Positions 1-8,163 of a DNA stretch of 64,000 bases are shown here, piece by piece. Numbering within the stretch: the first letter of the stretch is position 1; each line of letters begins with the position of its first letter. Below the pieces are notes generated by a model that saw only the letters and a list, made by a program, of their open reading frames with translations, was not told where the DNA came from and searched no databases. Both the position numbers and the translations under genes were made by a program. The stretch spans positions 99,263 through 163,262 of the forward strand of contig NZ_JAQSDO010000012.1 in the NCBI RefSeq assembly GCF_029945965.1, written 5' to 3'. This DNA comes from Thermomonas sp. GTDB lineage: Bacteria > Pseudomonadota > Gammaproteobacteria > Xanthomonadales > Xanthomonadaceae.

Positions 1-17
1 ACTCTGACCCCACTTTT
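1..17. repeat. Fragment of GGGGTCAGAGT palindromic repeat
   Basis: The first bases read actctgaccccactttt, the right-hand arm of the inverted-repeat family seen complete at 1631-1713 and 22096-22180. Only this arm lies inside the window; the left arm should lie just upstream. Confidence 0.6.
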
Positions 18-24
18 TGTTTTA

Positions 25-702
25 TTACTGTGCCAGCATCGGCAATCGCAGGCACGTGGCCATCAGCGCCGGATCAGGGTCGACCGCATGCGGCAGCACG
101 CCCCAGCATGGCGCCGGCAAGCGTTCGCGCAGCATTCGCAGGTTGTCTGCAACCCGCTCCATGTCAGGATCCACATGCGATGCGACCCATCCGGCCAGAT
201 GTGCGCCATCGTTGGCAATAGCGCGCGCGCTCAGTAGTGCGTGGTTGAGGCAACCCAGCCGCAGCCCGACCACCAGCAGCACCGGCATCCGCAGTGCATG
301 CACGAAGTCGGCCTGCATCAGCGTCTCCGACAATGGCGCGGCCCAGCCGCCCACGCCCTCCACCACCAGTGCATCGGCCTGGGTAGCGAGCCGGGCATGC
401 GCATCCAGCAAGCCTTGCAGCGAGACCTCGATGCCGGCGTCACTCGCGGCCAGTTCCGGCGCCAACGGCAACGGCAACGCATACGGATTGAGATCGGCGT
501 AATCCGGCCGCGGGTCGCTGGCGGCAAGCAGGGCCAGCGCATCGGCATTGCGCCATTGAACATCGACGTATTCGCAGCCGCTGGCCACCGGCTTCATGCC
601 GATCGCGCGCAGGCCGTGATCGCGCAAGGCATGCAACAAGGCACTGCTGGCAAGCGTCTTGCCGATGCCGGTGTCGGTGCCGGTGACGTAGACCGAGAAC
701 AT
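25..702 (-). CDS. bioD: Dethiobiotin synthetase
   Basis: ATP-dependent dethiobiotin synthetase: it closes the ureido ring of dethiobiotin from 7,8-diaminopelargonate and CO2, the penultimate step of biotin synthesis, in the cytoplasm. The 225-residue product has the expected length. The P-loop GTDTGIGKT lies at residues 8-16, and the family motifs MKPVASG and VEGVGGW follow. The open frame extends 10 codons upstream of this start, but the ATG at 702 has GGAGG eight bases upstream and gives the usual N-terminus MFSVYVTGTDTG. No other biotin gene is in the window. The stop lies just beside the repeat fragment at the window edge. Confidence 0.93.
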   Translation of the reverse strand: MFSVYVTGTDTGIGKTLASSALLHALRDHGLRAIGMKPVASGCEYVDVQWRNADALALLAASDPRPDYADLNPYALPLPLAPELAASDAGIEVSLQGLLDAHARLATQADALVVEGVGGWAAPLSETLMQADFVHALRMPVLLVVGLRLGCLNHALLSARAIANDGAHLAGWVASHVDPDMERVADNLRMLRERLPAPCWGVLPHAVDPDPALMATCLRLPMLAQ

Positions 703-784
703 CTGGATGACCTCCATTTGCCGGACTTCCACATGAAGCCGCTACACAAACGGGCATCTTACGATCCGCTGCTAAACTCGACTA

Positions 785-1270
785 ATGAGCTTCTCAACAA
801 TTGCACTCACCGGCAGCGTGCCGGAACGCTATGCCCAGTTGCTGGAACAGACGCGCGCCCTGCTGCATGGGGAGCGCGACCGGATCGCCAATGCGGCCAA
901 CCTCTCGGCGCTGGTCTACCACGCGTTGCCCGACCTCAACTGGGTCGGCTTTTATTTCTTCGACGGCACCGAACTCGTGGTCGGTCCGTTCCAGGGCATG
1001 CCAGCATGCGTGCGCATTCCGCTCGCCAAAGGCGTGTGCGGTGCCGCGGCAACGACCCGCACGACACAGCGGGTCGAGGACGTCGATGCCTTCCCCGGGC
1101 ATATCGCCTGCGATTCGGCCTCGAAGTCCGAACTCGTCGTGCCGCTGGTAGGCGCCGATGGCGAACTGATCGGCGTGTTCGACATCGACAGTCCGCTTCG
1201 TTCGCGTTTTTCCGTTGAAGACCAGGAAGGCCTGGAAAACATCGCCAAGGCCTACCTGGAGTCGTTGTAG
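785..1270 (+). CDS. msrC: Free methionine-(R)-sulfoxide reductase, GAF domain
   Basis: A single GAF domain of 161 residues, the full family length. It reduces free methionine-R-sulfoxide in the cytoplasm and is recycled by thioredoxin. The three cysteines that define the fRMsr type of GAF protein are present at C75 (MPACVRI), C85 (KGVCGAA) and C109 (HIACDSAS), with the conserved LNWVGFYF and GVFDIDS segments. This separates it from signalling GAF domains. Its stop codon overlaps the GTG start of the next gene (TAGTG), so the two are probably co-translated. The msrC name is by homology to the E. coli enzyme. Confidence 0.9.
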   Translation: MSFSTIALTGSVPERYAQLLEQTRALLHGERDRIANAANLSALVYHALPDLNWVGFYFFDGTELVVGPFQGMPACVRIPLAKGVCGAAATTRTTQRVEDVDAFPGHIACDSASKSELVVPLVGADGELIGVFDIDSPLRSRFSVEDQEGLENIAKAYLESL

Positions 1271-1647
1271 TGGCGGCAAGCACGCAAAAAATGCGCAATA
1301 TCGGCCCGAAGTCCGCTGCCTGGCTACGCCAAGTCGGGCTGCGCACGCTGGATGACATCAGCCACATCGGCGTCGTCGAAGCCTTCATGAAGGTGCGCCG
1401 CGCCGGCTTCAAGCCCAGCCTCAATCTGCTGTATGCGCTGGAAGGCGCGGTGCTCGACTGCCACTGGCAGGAAGTGCCGGATGCGCGCCGCACCGAGCTT
1501 GTCAGTGCCGCCGAGGCGGCAATTGCCCTCTTGCCGCCGCCGCGTGGGCGGCCTGCGGCAGGACCTGTCACCACCACGATTATTGATGACAGCTCGATGG
1601 CAGATATGGCGTTTCTCGATAACGGCAAGGAAATGGGGTCAGAGTGA
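1270..1647 (+). CDS. TfoX C-terminal domain protein
   Basis: A 125-residue protein starting at GTG, one base overlapping the msrC stop. Residues about 8-75 match the TfoX C-terminal (helix-hairpin-like) domain: NIGPKSAAWLRQVGL, then the hydrophobic helix around FKPSLNLLYALEGA. The N-terminal TfoX domain is absent. Full-length TfoX/Sxy proteins activate competence genes; C-terminal-only proteins are common in this family and their role is not established. The last residues (MGSE, stop) are encoded by the left arm of the palindromic repeat at 1631-1713, so the original C-terminus was probably altered by the repeat. Confidence 0.8.
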   Translation: MAASTQKMRNIGPKSAAWLRQVGLRTLDDISHIGVVEAFMKVRRAGFKPSLNLLYALEGAVLDCHWQEVPDARRTELVSAAEAAIALLPPPRGRPAAGPVTTTIIDDSSMADMAFLDNGKEMGSE

Positions 1648-1713
1648 AGTTTCCTGAGCAGCAATACTGAGAAAACGTTTCACACGGGCAGGAAATTCAC
1701 TCTGACCCCATTT
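1631..1713. repeat. Paired inverted repeat, GGGGTCAGAGT family
   Basis: Two outward arms of about 25 bases (1631-1656 and 1689-1713) are near-perfect reverse complements: AAATGGGGTCAGAGTGAA pairs with TTCACTCTGACCCCATTT, with a one-base bulge before TTTCCTG. A 32-base spacer separates them. The stop codon of the TfoX-like gene lies in the left arm. The layout resembles non-autonomous elements mobilised by REP-associated (Y1/IS200-like) transposases; that link is inference. Confidence 0.8.
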
Positions 1714-1737
1714 CCCCGGCTACACTGCCCGCGCTTC

Positions 1738-1968
1738 AAGGTGATCCGGCGGCTATCGCCAACGGATTGAAACGGGAAGCCGGTGACCCCTTGCACAACA
1801 TGTGCAGGAACATCCCGGCGCTGCCCCCGCAACGGTAAGCGAGACAAGTCTGGCATCGGCCACTGTGCAACGCATCGTCATGGTGCGGCATGGGAAGGCG
1901 CCAGGCGGGAACGACCTGCCTTCATCGGCTCAACGTTCCGCCCGCGAGCCCGGAGACCGGCCTTGGAG
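1738..1968 (+). promoter_or_regulatory. Cobalamin riboswitch
   Basis: The order of conserved elements is that of a B12 riboswitch: GGGAAGCCGGTG at about 1774-1785, GCTGCCCCCGCAACGGTAAG at about 1820-1839, and the B12 box AGCCCGGAGACCGGCC at 1947-1962. It lies 136 bases upstream of a BtuB-type receptor gene, the classical target. Adenosylcobalamin binding is expected to reduce expression of that receptor. The outer boundaries are approximate. The rest of the 1714-2103 interval holds no gene. Confidence 0.92.
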
Positions 1969-2103
1969 TGACTGGTTGCGATGCGGCGGGCATCGGGCGA
2001 CGTCGTGCATGCGCGCGTCGCATGGCCGTCGTTCGTTTTCCCGCTTCCACCGCAACTGCCCCTCCACTCATGGGCGCGCGGGCGAGCGCGCCGGAGAACT
2101 TCA

Positions 2104-4005
2104 ATGCAGTCGCGCAACACCTTCCGCCTTACCGCTCTTTCCATTGCACTCGCACTATCCCTGCCGTCACTCGCGCATGCGCAAAGCAGCGACAAGGCGA
2201 CTGGCAATGCCACCGACCTCGACAATATCGTCGTCACCGCCACCCGCACCGCGGTGACCGTCGACGCGTCCTTGGCCGCGATGGAGGTCATCGACCGCGT
2301 CGAGATCGAACACAGCAGCGCACGTTCGCTGCCGGAACTGCTGCGTGGCCGCGACGGCATCACGATCATCAACCAGGGTGGACTGGGCAAGCTCAGCACC
2401 TTGTTCATGCGTGGCACCGAATCCGACCACACCCTGTTCCTGGTCGATGGCGTGCGCATGGGGTCGCCGACCTCCGGCTTGACGTCGCTGCAGGACATCC
2501 CGCTGGAACAGATCGAGCGCATTGAAATCGTGCGCGGACCGCGCTCCTCGCTGTATGGCGCCGATGCGATCGGTGGCGTGATCCAGATCTTTACCCGCCG
2601 TGGCACGGGACGCGAAGGCATGCACGGCCGCGGCCGTATCGGCGCCGGCAGTCATGGATTGCGTGAAGCTTCGGCCGGGCTGGACGTGCGCAGCACGCGT
2701 GGCGGTGTCGGCGTGGATCTGGCGCATCAATCCACCGACGGCATCAACGCCTGTCGCGGCACGTATGACCCGCTGACCTGGGCCGGCGCCGGCTGCTTCA
2801 TCGTGCCCGGCACGCACCTGGACCGCGACGGCTACCGCAACAACAGCGCCACCGTCCGCGCGGATTTCGCGCCCAGCGACGCGTGGCAGTTCGATGCGCG
2901 CGGCTTCCGCGCGACCGGCCACAATAACTACGATGGCGACTACGTCGACAACTCCGACATCGTGCAGCAGGTGGTGGGCGGCAGCGTGCGATGGGCGCCG
3001 TCTGCGGCGACCCAACTCAAGCTGACATTGGGCCGCAATAGCGACATCTCCGACAACTACCTCGGCAGCAGTTTTGCCAATCGCTACGACACCACCCGCG
3101 ACAGTGCCAGCCTGCAGGGTGATTTCACGATGGCCGCCGGACATGTGCTGACGGCAGGCTTTGACTGGTTGCGCGATCGCGCCGACGTCGTTGATCCATG
3201 GTCACCGTTCGCTGCCGAACGCGGCAACCGCGCAGTGTTCGCGCAATACCAGGCCAAGTTCGACGCGCAAGACCTGCAACTGAGCCTGCGCCGCGACGAC
3301 AACGACCAGTTCGGCGGCCACGGCACCGGCGGCATCGCCTGGGGCATGGGTTTCGGCGATGGCTGGCAGTTGACCGCAAGCCATGCGACTGCGTTCAAGG
3401 CGCCCAGCTTCAACGAGTTGTACTACCCGGGTTTCAGCAATCCACTGCTGCGCCCGGAATCCTCGCGTAGCAGCGAACTCGGCCTGAGCCAACGCGGCGA
3501 CGCCTGGCACTTGCAACTCAATGCGTACCAGACGACGGTCAACGACCTGATCGCCTTTGACGCATCACTTGGCGTGCCTAACAATATCGACAGCGCGCGC
3601 ATTCGTGGTGTGGAGCTCATCGGCGATATGCGCCTTGACGAATGGGACGTGCACGGGCAAGTCGGCACATTGGATGCACGCAATCTCAGCGCCGGCTTCA
3701 ACCACGGCAAGCGCCTGGCACGCCGGCCGTCCAGCAGTGCGCGACTCGACCTGGATCGCGAGTTTGGTGCGTGGGGCTTCGGCATCAGCGGCATTGCCGA
3801 AGCCGCGCGTTGGGACGATGTCGGCAACAGCCTGCGCGTGGCCGGCTACGGCACGCTGGATGCACGCGTGTCATGGCGCTTCGCGGATGCGTGGACGTTG
3901 CAGGCCAACCTGGTCAATGCGTTTGACCGGAATTACGAAACAAGTGCGTTTTATATGCAACCCGGCCGCGAAGTTTCACTGAGCCTTCGCTGGCAGCCGA
4001 AGTAA
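2104..4005 (+). CDS. btuB: TonB-dependent vitamin B12 receptor
   Basis: Outer-membrane TonB-dependent receptor of 633 residues, close to the length of BtuB. It has a signal peptide (residues 1-26, cleavage after AHA), a TonB-box-like DNIVVTATRT, a plug domain with the conserved GLGKLSTLFMRGTESDHT and IEIVRGPRSSLYGADAIGGVI segments, and a beta-barrel ending in an aromatic-rich strand (VSLSLRWQPK). The cobalamin riboswitch directly upstream makes B12/cobinamide the likely substrate. The longest frame begins at 1981, inside the leader; the ATG at 2104 is chosen because it has a GGAG site and opens the signal peptide. Confidence 0.92.
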   Translation: MQSRNTFRLTALSIALALSLPSLAHAQSSDKATGNATDLDNIVVTATRTAVTVDASLAAMEVIDRVEIEHSSARSLPELLRGRDGITIINQGGLGKLSTLFMRGTESDHTLFLVDGVRMGSPTSGLTSLQDIPLEQIERIEIVRGPRSSLYGADAIGGVIQIFTRRGTGREGMHGRGRIGAGSHGLREASAGLDVRSTRGGVGVDLAHQSTDGINACRGTYDPLTWAGAGCFIVPGTHLDRDGYRNNSATVRADFAPSDAWQFDARGFRATGHNNYDGDYVDNSDIVQQVVGGSVRWAPSAATQLKLTLGRNSDISDNYLGSSFANRYDTTRDSASLQGDFTMAAGHVLTAGFDWLRDRADVVDPWSPFAAERGNRAVFAQYQAKFDAQDLQLSLRRDDNDQFGGHGTGGIAWGMGFGDGWQLTASHATAFKAPSFNELYYPGFSNPLLRPESSRSSELGLSQRGDAWHLQLNAYQTTVNDLIAFDASLGVPNNIDSARIRGVELIGDMRLDEWDVHGQVGTLDARNLSAGFNHGKRLARRPSSSARLDLDREFGAWGFGISGIAEAARWDDVGNSLRVAGYGTLDARVSWRFADAWTLQANLVNAFDRNYETSAFYMQPGREVSLSLRWQPK

Positions 4006-4033
4006 CACGGAGTTTGTCGTCGCAAGGAAGCGA

Positions 4034-4061
4034 AAGCCCGGCATGGATGCCGGGCTTTTTT
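4034..4061 (+). terminator. Rho-independent terminator of btuB
   Basis: The stem AGCCCGGC / GCCGGGCT with a six-base loop (ATGGAT) is followed by a run of six T. It lies 29 bases after the btuB stop and faces the convergent SDR gene. Confidence 0.85.
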
Positions 4062-4097
4062 ATGCATGTACGTTCTTTGCAGGCTGGCACCACACCT

Positions 4098-4847
4098 TCA
4101 AGCGAGCTTGCGCACCAGGCCAAGTGGCAGGACCCGCATTAGCAGTCCTATCGGCGCCCACGGCCACCACGGCACATAGGCCTTGACCGGCTCGCGTTCG
4201 ATCGCTTTTGCCAGCAAACGGCAACCGACATCGTTGTCGATCATGAAGGGCGTGTGCTTCACCTTCTCGTTGATCTCAGAGCGGATGTAGCCGGGGAAGA
4301 TCGTGCTGACCTTGATCTTTGATCCCCACAGGTCGGAGCGGATGCCTTCGCTGAGCGCCGCAAGGCCTGCTTTCGTCGCGGCATACACGGTGATCGCGCG
4401 CGGCATCCCGCGCATCGCGCTCATCGAGGAAATCGTCACCAGGTGGCCATTGCCCTGCTTGCGGAAAATCTCCAGCGCCGCTTCGCATTGCGCCAGCGCG
4501 GCGACGAAATTGGTCTGCGCGGTCGCCACGTTGACATGGAAATATCCAGTGCCAAGTGATGCACCCTTGCCCATGCCGGCATTGACGATGACCCGGTCCA
4601 GCGTGCCGAGCTCGGCGGCGAATTCGCGGAACACCTCGAACACCTGCGCGTGGTCATTCACGTCCAGAGCGCGCAGCGACACGGTGATGCCGGGATACGC
4701 GGCCAGCAGTTCGGCCTTGAGTTCCTCAAGCCGATCCGTTCGGCGCGCGCACAGCGCGAGGTTACGTCCGCGTGCGGCGAACTCACGCGCCATGCCGGCG
4801 CCAAGACCCGAGCTGGCACCAGTGATCAATATATTTTGACGGATCAT
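4098..4847 (-). CDS. SDR family oxidoreductase
   Basis: Short-chain dehydrogenase/reductase of 249 residues. It has the classical nucleotide-binding TGASSGLG (residues 9-16), the NAG motif (VNAGMG, 89-93) and the catalytic set S140, Y155, K159 (YAATK). It probably oxidises or reduces a hydroxyl/keto group on an acyl or lipid substrate with NAD(P)(H). Last gene of the four-gene operon running from 8003 to 4098; its ATG overlaps the upstream kinase stop by four bases (ATGA), which fixes this start over the longer frame to 4904. The C-terminus is hydrophobic (PWWPWAPIGLLMRVLPLGLV), suggesting membrane association. Substrate unknown. Confidence 0.85.
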   Translation of the reverse strand: MIRQNILITGASSGLGAGMAREFAARGRNLALCARRTDRLEELKAELLAAYPGITVSLRALDVNDHAQVFEVFREFAAELGTLDRVIVNAGMGKGASLGTGYFHVNVATAQTNFVAALAQCEAALEIFRKQGNGHLVTISSMSAMRGMPRAITVYAATKAGLAALSEGIRSDLWGSKIKVSTIFPGYIRSEINEKVKHTPFMIDNDVGCRLLAKAIEREPVKAYVPWWPWAPIGLLMRVLPLGLVRKLA

Positions 4848-5932
4848 GCGGTGGCGGCCTCGTGTTGGCGGGCGTGTTGCAAAATAAGGCGCCGGCAGCG
4901 CCAATGCAGGTAATGGACGAACAACCAGAAATGGCGAAACGCCGGGTTGTTGGTCTGCTTGTGGTGATAGCGGTAATAGATCTGCTGCGCGATGGCTGAA
5001 ATCCGGAACAGGCCCTGCACTTCGTAGAAGGTCCAGTTGCCGGGCGCGATTCCCATCTGCGCGCAGTAGTAATCAACCGCTTCGCGCCGGGTCAGCATGC
5101 CAGGAAGATCAGTGGGCTGGCGACGCAACTTGCGCATGATCGAATCGTCATCAGCCTGCACCCAGTAGGCAATCGTGTTGCCAAGGTCCATCAACGGATC
5201 CCCAATAGTCGCCAGCTCCCAATCCAGCACGCCGATGACGCGGGTCGGGTCCTGCGCATCCAGCACCAGATTGTCGAAGCGGAAATCGTTGTGGACCACG
5301 CAGCTGCGACCATCGGCAGGGATATTCGCGCGCAACCACGCAGCAATACCCCTACTGCGCGGCACGTTCCAGGTCCGGGCTTTTTCATAGCGAACAATCC
5401 AGCCTTCGACCTGGCGCTGCGCATAGCCCGCACCCTTGCCGAGTTGCGCCAGCCCTGCCGCGTCAACATCGATGCGATGCAATGCGACCAGGGTGTCGAG
5501 CATGTTGGTGCACAGCGTGCGCACTTGTTCTGGCGTCAACTCCAAACCGCGCGGAAGATGCTTGCGCAGGATGATTCCCTCCAGCCGCTGCATCACGTAA
5601 AACTCGGCGCCAATCACTGATTCGTCGTCGCAATGAACCAGCATTGCCGGCACCAGCGGGAACACCGGCTGCAGCGCCTGCTGGATGCGGAACTCGCGGC
5701 CCATGTCGTGCGCCGACCTGGCCTTGGTCCCGGCCGGCGGACGCCGCAGGATCAAGTCATGCGTGTCGTATTGCAGTCGATACGTCCAGTTGGATGCGCC
5801 GCCTGCGTATTGGGTGACCTTGGGTATGCCGACAAGACCTGGCACGTGTTGCTTGAGCCATGGATCCAGCCGTGCAAGGTCCAGTGCTTCGCCATCACGC
5901 ACGTCGCCCGCCGTGTCGGTGACCACGGCCAT
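4844..5932 (-). CDS. APH-fold phosphotransferase, LvaA/ACAD10-11 kinase-like
   Basis: A 362-residue kinase of the aminoglycoside-phosphotransferase fold. The catalytic loop HNDFRFDN (214-221, with D216 and N221) and the metal-binding VLDWELATIGDP (235-246) are intact. It belongs to the branch found with acyl-CoA dehydrogenases; LvaA of Pseudomonas putida, which phosphorylates 4-hydroxyvaleryl-CoA, and the kinase domain of animal ACAD10/11 are in this branch. Start chosen at 5932, where the ATG overlaps the preceding SDR stop (TGATG). Expected substrate, by context, is a hydroxyacyl-CoA rather than an antibiotic; that is inference. Confidence 0.85.
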   Translation of the reverse strand: MAVVTDTAGDVRDGEALDLARLDPWLKQHVPGLVGIPKVTQYAGGASNWTYRLQYDTHDLILRRPPAGTKARSAHDMGREFRIQQALQPVFPLVPAMLVHCDDESVIGAEFYVMQRLEGIILRKHLPRGLELTPEQVRTLCTNMLDTLVALHRIDVDAAGLAQLGKGAGYAQRQVEGWIVRYEKARTWNVPRSRGIAAWLRANIPADGRSCVVHNDFRFDNLVLDAQDPTRVIGVLDWELATIGDPLMDLGNTIAYWVQADDDSIMRKLRRQPTDLPGMLTRREAVDYYCAQMGIAPGNWTFYEVQGLFRISAIAQQIYYRYHHKQTNNPAFRHFWLFVHYLHWRCRRLILQHARQHEAATA

Positions 5933-6762
5933 CAGGACGAGGCCTTGCGCTGCATGCGCACTTGCACGCGTGCCAGTTGCCGCCGCATCAGCTTGAGGTA
6001 GATCGCGTACGGAAGCATGCGCTTCAGCCACCAGGCGCGCTTCGCTTCGGGATGGGTGAGGATGTGGGTATCGCCGCGCTGCACGCCTTCGAATACCTGG
6101 CGTGCGATGACTTCGGGACCAATTCGCGCACGCTCGACCAGCCGCTTGGTCATCGCTTCAAGTTTCGGATCGCTGGCGCGCATGTTTTGCGCCAATGCGG
6201 TGCGGAAGAAGGCCGGGCACACCACGCTGACCCCGATGCCGTCGACCTCCAGTTCCAGTTGCAAGGTTTCCGACAGTGCCACCACGGCCGCCTTGGTCGC
6301 GTTGTAGGCGGACGCGTGCGGCATGTGCACCAGTCCGGCCATCGAAGCGATATTGACCAGTTGCCCGCCGCCCTGCACGCGCAACATCGGGGTGAATACC
6401 CGGCAGCCACGGACGACCCCGAGCAGGTTGATGTCGACGATCCATTGCCAGTCATCCGCGCTGGCAATGTCGATGCCGCCCATCTGCGCTACGCCGGCAT
6501 TGTTGATCACCACGTCCACGCCGCCCCAATGCCGGTGCAACCAGTCCGCGGCGCCCTGCAGGTCGGTTTCGACAGTGACGTTGCATGCGATTGCTTCGGA
6601 CTCGGGCGACGCTGCCTGCAACTGCGCCACGGTGTCGGCGCAACGTTCGCGGTCCAGATCGCCGATCAGCACACGCCAGCCCTGCCCGGCGTAGTGCAAG
6701 GCCAGCGCCTGGCCCAGGCCAGAAGCACCCCCGGTGATGAAAACGCGCTTGCCTGCGGTCAT
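5932..6762 (-). CDS. SDR family oxidoreductase
   Basis: SDR of 276 residues with TGGASGLG (10-17), NNAG (87-90) and the catalytic S140, Y153, K157. Second gene of the acyl-CoA operon: its ATG overlaps the dehydrogenase stop by four bases (ATGA), which places the start at 6762 rather than at the longer frame opening at 7029. The basic C-terminal tail ([17 protein letters not shown]) could contact membrane or acidic partners. In an lva-like scheme an SDR would oxidise the 3-hydroxyacyl-CoA product; which of the operon's two SDRs does this cannot be told from sequence. Confidence 0.85.
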   Translation of the reverse strand: MTAGKRVFITGGASGLGQALALHYAGQGWRVLIGDLDRERCADTVAQLQAASPESEAIACNVTVETDLQGAADWLHRHWGGVDVVINNAGVAQMGGIDIASADDWQWIVDINLLGVVRGCRVFTPMLRVQGGGQLVNIASMAGLVHMPHASAYNATKAAVVALSETLQLELEVDGIGVSVVCPAFFRTALAQNMRASDPKLEAMTKRLVERARIGPEVIARQVFEGVQRGDTHILTHPEAKRAWWLKRMLPYAIYLKLMRRQLARVQVRMQRKASS

Positions 6763-8003
6763 GCCGCTGCCCCTGCAATCCGCTTGCGATGCTTGCCGAT
6801 CTCGATTCGCGCGATCAGGCTGCGATGCACCGCGTCCGGCCCGTCGGCGATCCGCAGCGCACGGGCAATCGCGAACAGCGAGGTCAGCGGCACGTCGTGC
6901 GACACGCCGGCGCCACCGAACAACTGGATCGCCTCGTCGACCACGTGTTGCAACACGTTGGGCGCGACCACCTTGATCGCGGATATTTCCGACATTGCCG
7001 CAGCTACTCCGTGGGCATCGATCTTCCACGCCGCATGCAACGTCAGCAGGCGAGCCTGGTCGATGGCGATGCGTGCATCGGCAATCCGCTCATGATTTCC
7101 GCCAAGCTCGAGCAACGGCTTGCCGAATGCGACGCGCGAAAGGCCACGTTCGATCATCAGTTCCAGCGCACGTTCGGCCGCGCCGATCGCGCGCATGCAA
7201 TGGTGGATACGACCCGGTCCAAGCCGACCCTGGGCAATCGCGAAACCTGCGCCGAGTTCCTTGACCAGGTTCGCGCGCGGCACCCGCACTTTCTCGAACA
7301 TCACCTCGCCATGACCACTCGGCGCGTCGAGCTCGCCAAAGCACGGCAGCATGCGTTCAATGCGCACGCCCGGCGTATCCAGCGGCACCAGCACCATGCT
7401 GTGGCGTGCGTGGCGGTCGTTTTCGGGATTGGACAGACCCATGAAGATCGCGAACTTGGCATTCGGATGACCGAGGCCGGTGCTCCACCACTTGCGGCCG
7501 TCGAGCACCAGCTCATCACCATCCTCGCGGATCGTCGCCTGCATGTTGGTGGCATCGCTCGAAGCCACCTCGGGCTCGGTCATGCAGAACACCGAGCGGA
7601 TCTCACCCGCCAGCAAAGGTGCCAGCCAGCGCAGCTTCTGCTCATCGTTGCCGAAGTGGTAAAGCACTTCCATGTTGCCCGTATCCGGCGCGCTGCAATT
7701 GAATACCTCCGGCGCGATCAGGCTGCGGCCCATCGCTTCCGCAAGTGGCGCGTATTCCAGCGTCGTCAGCCCAGCGCCGAGTTCAGCGTCGGGCAGGAAC
7801 AGGTTCCACAGGCCTTCGGCGCGCGCCTTGGCTTTCAGTTCTTCCATCTGCGCCGGCACCTGCCAACGCGTCCAGTCGGCACCCGGGTTAAGCGCGCGCG
7901 CATCACGCAGGTAATCGGCTTCGACAGGCTCGATGTGTTCGCGCATGAAGTGGCGCAGGCGCTGCAGGGTTTCCTGCGAACGGGGTGAAGGCTGGAAATT
8001 CAT
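6759..8003 (-). CDS. Acyl-CoA dehydrogenase family protein, ACAD11/LvaC-like
   Basis: FAD-dependent acyl-CoA dehydrogenase of 414 residues with the usual N-terminal helical, central beta and C-terminal helical domains. The conserved substrate/FAD segments [14 protein letters not shown] and the C-terminal [13 protein letters not shown] are present. The start at 8003 (ATG, GGAAG upstream) gives the normal N-terminus; the longer frame runs into the intergenic region. It leads a four-gene operon with two SDRs and an APH-type kinase. In the lva pathway the corresponding enzyme handles a 4-phosphoacyl-CoA; in ordinary beta-oxidation it would desaturate acyl-CoA. Context favours the former, without proof. 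Confidence 0.85.
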   Translation of the reverse strand: MNFQPSPRSQETLQRLRHFMREHIEPVEADYLRDARALNPGADWTRWQVPAQMEELKAKARAEGLWNLFLPDAELGAGLTTLEYAPLAEAMGRSLIAPEVFNCSAPDTGNMEVLYHFGNDEQKLRWLAPLLAGEIRSVFCMTEPEVASSDATNMQATIREDGDELVLDGRKWWSTGLGHPNAKFAIFMGLSNPENDRHARHSMVLVPLDTPGVRIERMLPCFGELDAPSGHGEVMFEKVRVPRANLVKELGAGFAIAQGRLGPGRIHHCMRAIGAAERALELMIERGLSRVAFGKPLLELGGNHERIADARIAIDQARLLTLHAAWKIDAHGVAAAMSEISAIKVVAPNVLQHVVDEAIQLFGGAGVSHDVPLTSLFAIARALRIADGPDAVHRSLIARIEIGKHRKRIAGAAA

Positions 8004-8061
8004 GCTGTCGCTTCCACACAGGGAAGTTGCCAGCTTAGGCTGTGGGCACCAGAGCAATCAA

Positions 8062-8086
8062 TGCATGGCACCGCTTCGGCCATGCA
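8062..8086. promoter_or_regulatory. Inverted repeat, possible operator
   Basis: TGCATGGC and GCCATGCA, separated by nine bases, form a perfect 8-bp inverted repeat in the 160-bp divergent region between the acyl-CoA dehydrogenase operon and the molybdopterin oxidoreductase. Size and place fit a repressor operator, but no regulator gene is adjacent. Confidence 0.3.
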
Positions 8087-8163
8087 ACCACCGATAAGTA
8101 CCGACGACAGCGGTCATACATTAGGATCGTTCCCACGTCATTTGCCATCATGGAGTCTCGCAT

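Noticed and set aside
4844-5932. Aminoglycoside resistance kinase
   Set aside because: The fold is shared, but the operon with an acyl-CoA dehydrogenase and SDRs points to acyl-CoA metabolism.
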